This document shows, piece by piece, positions 35,769 through 45,876 of a DNA stretch of 64,000 nucleotides. A program made the translations under genes and the position numbers. The notes beneath the pieces are model-generated. The model was not told where the DNA came from. It saw only the letters and a program-made list of their open reading frames with translations, and searched no databases. The stretch's first letter is position 1, and each line of letters begins with the position of its first letter. Source of the DNA: Candidatus Poribacteria bacterium (GTDB lineage: Bacteria; Poribacteria; WGA-4E; WGA-3G); contig PYJC01000173.1 of NCBI GenBank assembly GCA_003635255.1, forward strand, positions 135,858-199,857. Direction: 5' to 3'.

Positions 35769-35790
35769 GGGTGGGGTCTATCAAAATGTT

Positions 35791-37200
35791 CTATTCCAGC
35801 AAATAAACGTGAATCGTCCTATCTTTCGCACGTGAGAAGGCAGGCAGTGTTTTTACGAGATGTCCGCGTTGGCGAATCCAACTGCGGACATTTTCATTTG
35901 CATCAAAGACATTAAAACTTGCTACGTCCACGACAAACCATAACCGATCTTTCCCCGAATTTTCCCATTTTTTTTCAAATACTTCCTGATTGTCTAACAA
36001 CTCACCGATGTAAATAGGTGTTAATTCGGGGAGATAGTACCTACCCATCTCAGGTTCAGAAATTACCACTTTATCGTTAGGTTGCTTCTCCGTTTCGATG
36101 GCTGCAAAGGCTTCCCGCCATTTCGGTCTTCCACCGTTTTCAATTTTAAAGTAGAGATAGGTCTGTGAGAGTAAGGCTACCACTAAAATACACGGCACAA
36201 GTACCACTCTTTTTTCCTCTGATTGCGGCCCTGTCCCCCTCCAGACAACCCGTTCACAGACAACGCCAGCAAAAATAAAATAGGCAGGTGTTGTCCAGAA
36301 TAGGTAATAGCCAGCGACGTTTTGAAACTGTGAGGCTATGAGAAAAAGTACTAACGGGATACCCGCATAACAAAATAAAAAGCGTGTCGACCTATGAGAT
36401 AATGTCGTAACGAAACCGAAGAAAGCAGCAACGGCTATCGGCACACTCACACCGTCGACGAGCGTTAGTCCGATATAGAGCGGGCTACGTTGCCATTCGT
36501 TGCGGCCCCACCCGGAGAAGATATAACCGCGCACCTCTGGAAGTGCCAAGGCGAACACTGGCATCGCAAACGGGATGAAAAAGATGAGCAAATTGATCCA
36601 GCGTTTCCTGTTGGCATTTTCTAATAGACAGATTATTGCATAGGCTCCTAACGCTGGAACGATCACAACTGACAGCGTGTGCGACAGTATGAGACAGAGA
36701 CAGCAGGCAAGGGCTGCGATTGTCAAAAGGGTCGAATCGCGTTCGAGAGATAGATAGAAAAACCACGCTGTCAGAACCGCAAACAGAAAGGTAAAGACAG
36801 GGTAACGCGCATTCTGTGACCAAAACAGGTGCCAACTTGAACATGCCACGAATGCGCTACTGAGAAGTCCGACCTGCCAATTGAAAAGGGTTCTGCCTAA
36901 CCCGAAAACCGCTGGAATAGAAATGACCCCGATTAAGCACGGAATCAAGCGACTCCCCCATTCGCTATTGCCGCCGAGAGCGATTGATAGTTTCACGACA
37001 AGGTACGGAATCGGATTCGGAATAGACTGTAAACTATTGAGTGAAAGGTTTTGCGCATCTCTCACTGTGAAAACCTCATCAATCCAAAAACTCCACTGCC
37101 CCAAGTCCCAAAATCGTAGTGCTATTCCAAATATCGCAACGATACCCAAAAGCACGATTTGCATCTTTTTTGGGCAATCTTTTGTTGAAAATTTCAGCAT
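35791..37200 (-). CDS. GT39/ArnT-like membrane glycosyltransferase
   Basis: FWDLGQWSFWIDEVFTVRDAQ (Asp-Glu motif), multiple TM helices, SRLIPCLIGVISIPAVFGLGRTLF. Confidence 0.8.
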   Translation of the reverse strand: MLKFSTKDCPKKMQIVLLGIVAIFGIALRFWDLGQWSFWIDEVFTVRDAQNLSLNSLQSIPNPIPYLVVKLSIALGGNSEWGSRLIPCLIGVISIPAVFGLGRTLFNWQVGLLSSAFVACSSWHLFWSQNARYPVFTFLFAVLTAWFFYLSLERDSTLLTIAALACCLCLILSHTLSVVIVPALGAYAIICLLENANRKRWINLLIFFIPFAMPVFALALPEVRGYIFSGWGRNEWQRSPLYIGLTLVDGVSVPIAVAAFFGFVTTLSHRSTRFLFCYAGIPLVLFLIASQFQNVAGYYLFWTTPAYFIFAGVVCERVVWRGTGPQSEEKRVVLVPCILVVALLSQTYLYFKIENGGRPKWREAFAAIETEKQPNDKVVISEPEMGRYYLPELTPIYIGELLDNQEVFEKKWENSGKDRLWFVVDVASFNVFDANENVRSWIRQRGHLVKTLPAFSRAKDRTIHVYLLE

Positions 37201-37206
37201 TTTTTT

Positions 37207-37268
37207 AAGAGTTTGCCTCGCAGTGAGAATTATCAGTTTTAAGAGTTTGCCTCGCAGCGAGAGTTATC
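37207..37268. repeat. 34-bp-period direct repeat AAGAGTTTGCCTCGCAGNGAGARTTATC
   Basis: Copies at 37207-37234 and 37241-37268. Confidence 0.85.
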
Positions 37269-37720
37269 CATTATCGGTTAAACGCTTGTGATGTTTACGT
37301 TACTGACAACTAAAAGTGAGCGAAGCGAATGCACTGACAACTGATAACTATTAATTGGCACGCGTTTTGCTTTAAGCGAAAATAGGTGCAAAGTAAGTAT
37401 CGATGAAAACCGATTGTTTTTATAAGTGAAAATCACTATATCACAAGTTGATATCAGCGTCAAGCAACCTATTTCCTTATAGAAACTTTAGACTGACATG
37501 ATTGCACCGTGATTGTACGTTGCGCAAATGATTACATAATCCCGTAAGTGCGTTTTAGTGGCGCATAAAGGCGTTTTTAGCAGGCACCCCGTTTAAAAAG
37601 TAAGTCAGAGGGCTTTTAACAACAACCCTCAATTAGACAGGTGCAGCGTTAGGCTTAACCTGAAACCCGATTTTGATAACGAAAAAAATCGGCGTAAAAC
37701 CCCAAGAGGTAAAATAAAAA

Positions 37721-38446
37721 ATGAAAACGTATACATTTTGGTTAGTTCGTTTATTGGTAATAGTTTCGATTTTCGCAGTGGGTAGTGTTCCGATGGTTTA
37801 CGCGGACGCTCATGAAGCCGGTGAAGAGATGATGGCAGAAGAAGAGGAGGCATCAGGTGCTTCCGGATGGTTCCGAACCGATACTGACAGTTTAGGAACG
37901 CAGATTTGGGTGGGTGCCAGCCATTCCCCAGATTTTCTCGGTGGTCTCTCCTTAGATACCGATATTTATGTCGTTGGAACGTTCGGTGAGTTAGACATCG
38001 GACTCGGTATTCCAGTCGTTGATAGTGATACGTTATCGCTCAGTTTCCTCCCGATGGTAGGTATTGGATTTGACTATGCCGCAGCAGATGGTCCCTCTTC
38101 TTTGATTGCCCCACAGCTGTTTACCTATCTCACCGCCGGTTCCATCTATTTTGAATCGTGGATCCAAGGGTTCTTCAATTCGCCTTTTGATTATGGTGAC
38201 GATTCAATCTATACGCGGGACTTTGTCCTATTGTCAATCAACGATACCATTGCTGTCGGTCCCCAAGTAGAGGTAACAATCGGTTTGGGCGATGACGGTG
38301 GCCTCAGTAGTATGGTCGTTGGCGGTCGCGCGAATGTCGGTTATGGTGAAAACAATACGCTCGGTGTTTTTGTCGGATTTGAAACCCAAAAAGGGGACGA
38401 TGAAACGGGAATTACTGGCAGAATGACGTTCGTCCGCACGTGGTAA
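37721..38446 (+). CDS. outer-membrane beta-barrel/porin-like protein (paralog of 8751-9506)
   Basis: ADAHEAGEEMMAEEEEASGASGWFRTDTDSLGTQIWVGASH...; GYGENNTLGVFVGFETQKGDDETGITGRMTFVRTW. Confidence 0.65.
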   Translation: MKTYTFWLVRLLVIVSIFAVGSVPMVYADAHEAGEEMMAEEEEASGASGWFRTDTDSLGTQIWVGASHSPDFLGGLSLDTDIYVVGTFGELDIGLGIPVVDSDTLSLSFLPMVGIGFDYAAADGPSSLIAPQLFTYLTAGSIYFESWIQGFFNSPFDYGDDSIYTRDFVLLSINDTIAVGPQVEVTIGLGDDGGLSSMVVGGRANVGYGENNTLGVFVGFETQKGDDETGITGRMTFVRTW

Positions 38447-38470
38447 AACATAAGAATAGGTTGCTATTAT

Positions 38471-38503
38471 CGCGAACCGGGGGCAGATGCCTTGCGGTTC
38501 GCG
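38471..38503. terminator. hairpin CGCGAACCG...CGGTTCGCG
   Basis: 9-bp perfect stem downstream of the porin-like CDS. Confidence 0.45.
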
Positions 38504-38601
38504 GTGAACATCCTCTATCTTCCAACGGCATATTTAGGTGGGTCTCGTGAATATCCAAGTGCCACCGCTGCCGTTCACAACACGACAGTTTTTAGGATGA
38601 A

Positions 38602-40002
38602 TTGACACAAAGGAGATATTTCCGAATGAAAAGAAAGGTTATCATAACAGTTTTTGTGCTTACCTGCCTACTGAGCCTAAACGCTTTCGCCCTAAATGGG
38701 TTAATAGATGATGAAGGCACGCTCAAAAAGGTTGAAGATTCCAAATATATGGGCGACACACTATGGGTGCTTGTCGCTGCGTTCCTGGTTTTCTTTATGC
38801 AGGCAGGATTCGCTATGGTGGAGTCTGGTTTCACACGTGCCAAGAACGCTGTCAACATTCTCATGAAAAACCTCATGGACTTTTCAATGGGTTCCATCGC
38901 TTACTGGGCAATCGGTTTTGCTATTATGTTTGGTGCCGGCAATGCGTTCATGGGAACAAGCGGTTGGTTTGTTCCTTCTCAAACCCTTACAGAAGGCGCA
39001 GCAGCCAGTACAAGTGTATTTAGTGCATTAGAGTGGAGTTCGGTCCCGACTTATGCAGCGTGGCTCTTCCAACTCGTATTCGCCGCAACCGCTGCCACGA
39101 TCGTCTCTGGAGCAATGGCGGAGCGTACACAGTTCAAAAGTTATCTAATTTACAGCCTTTTCATCACTGGTATCATCTATCCCGTTGTTGGACACTGGAT
39201 TTGGGGGGGTGGATGGTTACAGAATATGGGTATGTCGGATTTTGCGGGTTCAACAGTCGTCCATTCTACAGGCGGTTGGCTCGCCTTGACAGGTGCCATC
39301 GTCTTAGGACCTCGTATGGGTAAATACGATAGCGACGGAAACCCCAGACCGATTGCTGGACACAATCTCCCGCTCGCCGCACTCGGGGTCTTTATCTTGT
39401 GGTTAGGTTGGTTCGGATTTAACCCCGGTAGCCAAATGGGTGCCGACGCAGCTGAGATTTCCAGTATTGCTATCACGACGAACCTCGCAGCCGCTGCAGG
39501 TGCGATTCTCGCAATGATTACCGCATGGATCATCCTCGGCAAACCCGATGCAGGTATGGCACTTAACGGTGCACTCGCCGGATTGGTCGCAATCACTGCA
39601 GGCTGTGCCTCTGTGACACCAACATCCGCTGCAATTATCGGTGCACTCGGTGGTATTGTTGTCGTCCTGAGCGTTCTGTTGTTTGAAAAACTTCGGATTG
39701 ATGACCCCGTCGGTGCTATCTCTGTACACGGGACATGTGGCGCATTAGGTACAATTCTCGTCGGATTTTTCGACAGCTCAAATGGTGTCTTCGCCGGTGG
39801 AGGATTTGGACTGCTCGGGACACAAATTGTTGGTGTCCTCGCTGTTCTTGTATGGTGCCTCGTTACTGGCTTTATTCTCTTCTACGGGATCAAAGCTGCT
39901 ACAGGTTTACGGGTTACAGAAGAAGAAGAACAGGCGGGACTTGATTACGAAGAACACGGCGCAAGTGCCTATCCTGACTTTAATGTCTCCGCAATACGCT
40001 AA
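38602..40002 (+). CDS. amt: ammonium transporter (Amt family)
   Basis: FFMQAGFAMVESGFTRAKNAVNILMKN; DFAGSTVVHSTGGWLALTGAIVLGPRMGKY; GWFGFNPGS; VHGTCGALGTILVGFF. Confidence 0.95.
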   Translation: MTQRRYFRMKRKVIITVFVLTCLLSLNAFALNGLIDDEGTLKKVEDSKYMGDTLWVLVAAFLVFFMQAGFAMVESGFTRAKNAVNILMKNLMDFSMGSIAYWAIGFAIMFGAGNAFMGTSGWFVPSQTLTEGAAASTSVFSALEWSSVPTYAAWLFQLVFAATAATIVSGAMAERTQFKSYLIYSLFITGIIYPVVGHWIWGGGWLQNMGMSDFAGSTVVHSTGGWLALTGAIVLGPRMGKYDSDGNPRPIAGHNLPLAALGVFILWLGWFGFNPGSQMGADAAEISSIAITTNLAAAAGAILAMITAWIILGKPDAGMALNGALAGLVAITAGCASVTPTSAAIIGALGGIVVVLSVLLFEKLRIDDPVGAISVHGTCGALGTILVGFFDSSNGVFAGGGFGLLGTQIVGVLAVLVWCLVTGFILFYGIKAATGLRVTEEEEQAGLDYEEHGASAYPDFNVSAIR

Positions 40003-40282
40003 GCAAATTTTCCAGGTAGCCTTCGGGCTACAAATCTAATAGGAATTGCCCACAGGAAGTTTCACTTATATCCCTGAGTTTTACTTCACTACTTGTGGGC
40101 GTTCCCGCTTTCTATTTGAATTCTCTTTCTCTCTTTTTGTGTCGAAATTATCGCTTGATGTGACTGTGATATTCTGCTAAAATTGCGAATTAATATCTCT
40201 TTATCGTAAAATGTAGGTCTTTACGAATAGGTGCGTTTCAATGAAGTTTAAGAATTTAATTCGGTAATATAATAACCCTTTC

Positions 40283-40329
40283 CTGTAGGAGCGAGTGTTT
40301 TTGCTTGGGTATTTCTTGTCGCTCGCGAT
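40283..40329. repeat. dispersed repeat, internally deleted copy 2
   Basis: CTGTAGGAGCGAGTGTTTTTGC...TTGGGTATTTCTTGTCGCTCGCGAT; same ends as 203-273. Confidence 0.85.
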
Positions 40330-40512
40330 TCCTAATGATTACCAGAATATTTAGTTAATCTTCATATAAGCGCACCGGAGTTAGAATGCAACCCGCGGGC
40401 AAACGTAGAAACACCCGCGATAACAAAAATTGAAGTGGCAGACAAAGTTGTCTGTCTTTACGGAAACAACAAAACAAGCGACATCTGCTTGTAAATATTA
40501 TGGAGGATTCCG

Positions 40513-41886
40513 ATGCAACAACGATGTGCATCACTGACAGGAAAAAAGCGATCTGTTTACACGCGAATTGGAACGCTAATTGTTATTTTATTGATTTGCG
40601 GCGTGCCGAGTTTGGCGATGGCGCAAGATGCAACCCCACCTGATTCAGGCGACACCGCTTGGATGCTTACTTCAACTGCCCTCGTGCTGTTTATGACGAT
40701 CCCTGGACTCGCACTCTTCTATGGCGGACTCGTGCGTGTCCAGAATGTGCTCTCTGTGCTTATGCAATGTTTTGCATTGACAGGGTTGATCACGATCGTA
40801 TGGATCGTTTGTGGCTATAGTCTCGCCTTTAACACCGCTGGCATGGAAGCAGGTAAAATCACGCTCACTTCTTTTGTAGGTGGGCTTGGCACTATGTTCC
40901 TACGCGGTATCGGCGTAGATACACTCTCTGGAACTATTCCCGAAACCGTTTTTATTACCTTCCAATTGACATTTGCGATTATTACACCTGCCTTGATCGC
41001 CGGTGCATTCGCTGAACGAATGAAGTTTTCAGCGATGTTGATCTTCTCCGTCTTATGGTCCGTAATTGTGTACGCACCGCTCTGCCACATGGCATGGTCA
41101 GGCGACGGTTCACTATTTGGTGATATTATCGGCGCGCTTGATTTCGCAGGTGGAAATGTGGTTCATATTAACGCAGGTATTGCAGCTTTAGTCGCTGCCA
41201 TCTTGGTCGGAAAACGGATTGGTTACCAGACAACAGCAATGCCACCCCATAGTTTAACGCTAACCGTCGTCGGCGCGTCAATGCTTTGGGTAGGTTGGTT
41301 CGGTTTCAATGCCGGTAGTGCCGTTGCCGCTGACGGCGCCGCTGGCATGGCAATGCTCGTTACGCAAATCTCAACTGCCACAGCCGCCGTTGCGTGGATG
41401 TTTGTGGAGTGGGGAAAACACGGTAAACCAAGTGCTTTAGGTATTGTAACAGGTGCCGTTGCTGGTTTGGTCGCTATTACGCCTGCTTCTGGCTCCGTCG
41501 GACCGATTGGTGCGCTCGTTATCGGACTCGTCTCCGGCGTCGTCTGTTTCTGGGGTGCTACGAGTCTGAAAGCAAAACTCGGTTATGACGATTCTTTAGA
41601 TGCATTCGGTGTTCACGGCATCGGCGGGATTGTTGGTGCCTTATTGACTGGTGTTTTTGTCGCTGCAGGCTTAGGTGGTAATGGATTGGCTGAAGGTATG
41701 ACAATAGGCACGCAGGTCTGGGCGCAATTGCTCAGCATCATCATCACCATCGCTTGGAGTGGAATCCTTTCGTTTATTATCCTCAAAATTGTCGATGCCA
41801 CAGTCGGCTTACGCGTTGAAGAGGATGACGAACGCATGGGGCTCGACCTCTCGCAACACAATGAACGTGGTTATAACCTGTCATAA
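40513..41886 (+). CDS. amt: ammonium transporter (Amt family), second copy
   Basis: IPGLALFYGGLVRVQNVLSVLMQ; DFAGGNVVHINAGIAALVAAILVGKR; GWFGFNAGS; FGVHGIGGIVGALLTG. Confidence 0.95.
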   Translation: MQQRCASLTGKKRSVYTRIGTLIVILLICGVPSLAMAQDATPPDSGDTAWMLTSTALVLFMTIPGLALFYGGLVRVQNVLSVLMQCFALTGLITIVWIVCGYSLAFNTAGMEAGKITLTSFVGGLGTMFLRGIGVDTLSGTIPETVFITFQLTFAIITPALIAGAFAERMKFSAMLIFSVLWSVIVYAPLCHMAWSGDGSLFGDIIGALDFAGGNVVHINAGIAALVAAILVGKRIGYQTTAMPPHSLTLTVVGASMLWVGWFGFNAGSAVAADGAAGMAMLVTQISTATAAVAWMFVEWGKHGKPSALGIVTGAVAGLVAITPASGSVGPIGALVIGLVSGVVCFWGATSLKAKLGYDDSLDAFGVHGIGGIVGALLTGVFVAAGLGGNGLAEGMTIGTQVWAQLLSIIITIAWSGILSFIILKIVDATVGLRVEEDDERMGLDLSQHNERGYNLS

Positions 41887-41915
41887 AAACAAGCACGGTT
41901 ACAACCGCACTACAG

Positions 41916-41957
41916 ATATAAGGGCGGACACGCTATAGGGTCCGCCCTTATATTTTA
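41916..41957 (+). terminator. rho-independent terminator-like hairpin after second amt
   Basis: ATATAAGGGCGGAC...GTCCGCCCTTATAT perfect 14-bp stem followed by TTT. Confidence 0.65.
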
Positions 41958-42162
41958 ACTAACTAATAACCCAAGCTGCTACTAACAAATTTTGGTGTTT
42001 TTGCTTGGGTATTTCTGTGTATTTCAACAACGTTTTTCGAGTATTTTCCTCACCCCATAGGGGTGATATGTCTATAGAAACGGTGTGTTTAAGCGACCGC
42101 ACTCCGTAGGAGTGCTATGTGTATAAATAGGCGGAAACTTGCGTTAACTAATAACTAACTAA

Positions 42163-44172
42163 TTATGCCGTCGTTACTCGCGCGACGATCTCTCCGTCAG
42201 ATAACCTATCTTTTTCCACAAGTAGATGCTGACTTGCGCCGATATTTCCATAAACTTCAGTAATCCATGCCGTCCCAAACGCACTACCGGTGTTGTGGAT
42301 AATCAACGATCGAGGCGCAACGAGTGTACCAGCAGTCAGGAAATCGCCGACTTGACGGATATTCGGGACCGGTAAGGTTTCCAAAAAGGCAGTATCGTTA
42401 CTATTATCAAATTCTGCCGCATCTACAACAACATTCTTGACATCTGTGAATCCCGCTGCCAGTAAACCCCATAACCCCGCTTCACCTATCCCAATCAGGT
42501 TCACTTCTGAAACATCACCTCTACCTGTAAAGCAGCGCAGTGCTGTCACAATGTCTTGCACGCGTAATGCTGCAGTAGTCCTATTGTAGGTGGTGAAATA
42601 ACCTGTGTCTTCGGATCTCTCATAATCGCCGTGCTCACCTGTTCCGAAAACATCAATGAGTAGCACCCTACGGTCAGCACTGAGTAAATCCGTGATAAGT
42701 GGTGACGGATCGCCAGTTTCTGAGTCGATTAGTTTTTCTTTCCCTTCTGGGTGAACGATAAGCACTATCGGATCGTGTCCTACCTGTGGTTCTGGGCTAA
42801 ATAGGATGGCAGGAATGGCATCACCGATACCTTTTCTACCGATAACAAGATGTTTCGCGGATAAATTCGTCTGATAGGTTGTTGGGAACGCGCCTTCAGG
42901 CTCAACAAGCGTTATACCCGTGATTTTCGGTATATCCAATCCCAAGGCATGTTGCAACCCGCTGCCCAATTCTGCGTTGAAAGTCTGAAGTTCAGCTGCA
43001 TTTGTCGGTTTCCGCTTTTCAATCGCTGCTTGACAGCGATTTACCCAAGCCGGTAGAAACGCCTCCTGTTTCAAAGCGTGTGCTGGCAGCTCGCGTTCTG
43101 AGAAGACTAATAGATCCTCATCAGGCTCAACCTCAAATGCAACCTCTTTAAACGCTGAAGCGTCTTCTGCTCCCAAAAACCATTTGGCGAACCAGGCATA
43201 AACCGCCTCGCGGCTCTCTTTGTTGTAGTTATGTTCTGCGTCTACCTGAACCTGATGCACCTTATCTTCGGCATCAAAGTGGGCATAGATGCTTCGGATA
43301 GCAGGATACTCAACTGTCGGTGTTTTCACTGTCCAGTCGCCAGTCGCGGAAACGAGTAGGAGTGGACGCGGTGCCATCAACGCGCCAATTTCGAGGTTGC
43401 TTGCATCTAAGCGGAGGTTCGGCGCGTTTTCACAGAGGCAGCCGCCTTGCATCGTCGCTGAGATCATATTAACAGGTGCCGAGACTTTGATACGTTCGTC
43501 AACTGCTGTCAAGATGAAGGTTTGTGTGCCACCACCCGACGCGCCTGTGCATCCAATACGCGCGTTGTCCACATCCGGTAGACCCTCTAAAAAGTCGATG
43601 GAACGCATACTATTCTGGAGTTGAAGTCCCATCGCGCTCAGTCCCCAGAGATCTTCCCGCGCACCACCATAGTTGTGTTCAATCTGTTTGCCGCTATCGT
43701 TATAACCGATCATGTCGTAGGCAAAGATGACATATCCCTGTTTCGCGAAGTTAATACAGCGACCCGGAATTGAACCGCGTTCAATATTTTCGAGTCTACC
43801 GCGTCCCCAGTGTCCATGCGGACTCACAATCCCCGGAAATGGACCTGATTTTCCGAGTGGGCGGTAGAGATTTCCGGTTGTGAAGAAACCCGGAAAAGGT
43901 TCAAAATAGACCTTTTCGATGCTATAGTCTTCCCGCTCGATTTTTCCGAAGATTTCGGCATTTAGCGGTGTAGGTTCGTGTGTCGGCACTAACCCGTTAG
44001 CAACGCGAATCTGCTGGCGTAACGCTGCAGCTTTTTCAGTCCATTCCGCTTTGGTATAACCCGGGAAGGTGTAAGGTGTGTTGAGGTCACGTGAAGTGCC
44101 ACCGCGTGCGTCGTTAACACCCTGCGAAGCCTCAGTAAAAACATGAGCAAGTTCGTGGTGTTGTTCAGCCAT
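42163..44172 (-). CDS. alpha/beta hydrolase (acetyl-xylan-esterase-like/dienelactone-hydrolase-like)
   Basis: GIVSPHGHWGRGR; IGCTGASGGGTQTFILTAVDERI (GxSxG-like GASGG nucleophile region); AEHNYNKESREAVYAWF histidine region. Confidence 0.75.
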   Translation of the reverse strand: MAEQHHELAHVFTEASQGVNDARGGTSRDLNTPYTFPGYTKAEWTEKAAALRQQIRVANGLVPTHEPTPLNAEIFGKIEREDYSIEKVYFEPFPGFFTTGNLYRPLGKSGPFPGIVSPHGHWGRGRLENIERGSIPGRCINFAKQGYVIFAYDMIGYNDSGKQIEHNYGGAREDLWGLSAMGLQLQNSMRSIDFLEGLPDVDNARIGCTGASGGGTQTFILTAVDERIKVSAPVNMISATMQGGCLCENAPNLRLDASNLEIGALMAPRPLLLVSATGDWTVKTPTVEYPAIRSIYAHFDAEDKVHQVQVDAEHNYNKESREAVYAWFAKWFLGAEDASAFKEVAFEVEPDEDLLVFSERELPAHALKQEAFLPAWVNRCQAAIEKRKPTNAAELQTFNAELGSGLQHALGLDIPKITGITLVEPEGAFPTTYQTNLSAKHLVIGRKGIGDAIPAILFSPEPQVGHDPIVLIVHPEGKEKLIDSETGDPSPLITDLLSADRRVLLIDVFGTGEHGDYERSEDTGYFTTYNRTTAALRVQDIVTALRCFTGRGDVSEVNLIGIGEAGLWGLLAAGFTDVKNVVVDAAEFDNSNDTAFLETLPVPNIRQVGDFLTAGTLVAPRSLIIHNTGSAFGTAWITEVYGNIGASQHLLVEKDRLSDGEIVARVTTA

Positions 44173-44186
44173 TAGTAACTCCTCTA

Positions 44187-44595
44187 TTAGTGAGATGGAT
44201 CTGATTTGGATAATTGGAGCTCTTCGTTTCTGAGTTTCACACTTTCGGTTTCAATGGCGAGTTCAGTGTCAGGTATAAGTTCTTTATCTTTTAGCGGTTC
44301 GATTGAAAGCCGACATCCAAGTGCTTTCAAAATAGTTACAAAGGTGTCAAGATGCGGTGCTTCTTCGCTTGAAAGGATTTTCGACAACGTCTCTGGAGCA
44401 ATACTGGTTCGTTTGGCAACTTCTGCAACCCCGCCTTGTGATTCTATAACTGCCTGGACCGCACTCACCACAGCAGCCGAATTCCCGAACACTTGATAAT
44501 CTTCCATTACTGCTTGAAGAAAGCCAATTGCTTCTTCTCGGTCAGCGGAAAGTCGTTCGATTAAGTACTCTCGCCAGTTTCTCATTTCTCTCATC
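44187..44595 (-). CDS. HigA-like antitoxin (XRE HTH), module 1
   Basis: GGVAEVAKRTSIAPETLSKILSSEEAPHLDTFVTILKALGCRLSIEPL; downstream of the RelE/HigB-like ORF. Confidence 0.85.
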
Positions 44596-44929
44596 GCTGT
44601 GTCTCCTTGTATTCGCACCAGTAGGTTTTTGCGCGTGCAATATCGCGCCTCTGCGATGACTTGTCCCCGCCGCAGAGCAGCAGCACAATTGTGTTATCTA
44701 CCTCACCAAAATAGACCCGATAGCCTGCCCCGACATGAATACGGAGTTCAAAAACACCGTTACCGACAGAGCGGTAATCCCCAAAATTGCCCTGTTCAAG
44801 CAAAATAAGTCGTGCTTCGATTCGAGTCTGTGCTCTTTTATGTCGAATTGAATCAAACCATTCAGTAAAAAGCACCTGTCCATTTTGCATCCGATATGCT
44901 TCTATTTTTCGTGGCTGTGTGTTACGCAT
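44591..44929 (-). CDS. RelE/ParE-superfamily HigB-like toxin, module 1
   Basis: FTEWFDSIRHKRAQTRIEARLILLEQGNFGDYRSVGNGVFELRIHVGAGYRVYFGEVDNTIVLLLCGGDKSSQRRDIARAKTYW. Confidence 0.9.
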   Translation of the reverse strand: MRNTQPRKIEAYRMQNGQVLFTEWFDSIRHKRAQTRIEARLILLEQGNFGDYRSVGNGVFELRIHVGAGYRVYFGEVDNTIVLLLCGGDKSSQRRDIARAKTYWCEYKETQR

Positions 44930-44974
44930 TAATGCTTTCTTTCGGGCCGCGGCTCTGTAATGACCAAAGCCGCC

Positions 44975-45379
44975 TTATTTGTTATCGCTGGACAATACCA
45001 TTTCAGATTTGATGTCCTCTATCGGGGCAACCGAAGTATCTACGCCCGCGTGCGCTGCGCCACAGTCCTCAGTTTTTAGGGGTTCGATTGAAAGTCGGCA
45101 TCCAAGTGCTTTCAGAATAGTTACAAAGGTGCCAAGATGCGGTGCTTCTTCGCTTGAAAGGATTTTCGACAGGGTTTCTGGTGCCATAGCGGATCGTTTG
45201 GCGACTTCCTCGATTCCACCTTGCGATGCTATAAACGTTTCGAGGGACAACAGAAGTACAGCGGTATCACCATCAACTTGGTATTCTTCCATTGCGAATT
45301 GGATATAGTCAAGTGCTGCATCCCAATCAGCGGCAAGTTGTTCTACTACGATCTCTCGCCATTTTCGATACTTTCTCAT
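44975..45379 (-). CDS. HigA-like antitoxin (XRE HTH), module 2
   Basis: Paralog of module 1; shared SKILSSEEAPHLxTFVTILKALGCRLSIEPLK. Confidence 0.85.
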   Translation of the reverse strand: MRKYRKWREIVVEQLAADWDAALDYIQFAMEEYQVDGDTAVLLLSLETFIASQGGIEEVAKRSAMAPETLSKILSSEEAPHLGTFVTILKALGCRLSIEPLKTEDCGAAHAGVDTSVAPIEDIKSEMVLSSDNK

Positions 45380-45714
45380 CCCTGTTCCTCCTTGTGTTCT
45401 AACCAATAGCCTTTTGCACGTTGGATGTCCCGTATCTGCGTTGACTTATCCCCGCCACAGAGCAAAAGGACGATTGTTCTATCCATTTCACCAAAATAGA
45501 TACGATAGCCTGGTCCAAAGTGGAGACGTAACTCAAACACACCCCCACCAACAGAGGCACAATCACCAAAATTCCCTTTTTCAAGCCGGTCAAGTCGTCC
45601 TCGAATTCTGGTTTGTGTTCTTGTATCTTGAATTGCGTTAAACCATTCCGTGAAAGGTTCACGTCCGTTTTTCGTTCGGTAAGTCTCTATTTCTCGTGGA
45701 TGTGTGTTGCGCAT
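45376..45714 (-). CDS. RelE/ParE-superfamily HigB-like toxin, module 2
   Basis: Paralog of module 1 toxin (GNFGDCASVGGGVFELRLHFGPGYRIYFGEMDRTIVLLLCGGDKSTQIRDIQRAKGYW). Confidence 0.9.
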   Translation of the reverse strand: MRNTHPREIETYRTKNGREPFTEWFNAIQDTRTQTRIRGRLDRLEKGNFGDCASVGGGVFELRLHFGPGYRIYFGEMDRTIVLLLCGGDKSTQIRDIQRAKGYWLEHKEEQG

Positions 45715-45876
45715 TAATAGTTTCTTGTCGAGCAGTAGATATTATATTTGAAGTCTACAGTACACGAAAAGTACTATAACAAATCTGACAGCCTTTGTCA
45801 AATTAGAACTATTGGCTTCAGACTAAAATTGTTTGATTTTCCGAACATTTTATGATACAATACAATCAAAAAGGAT

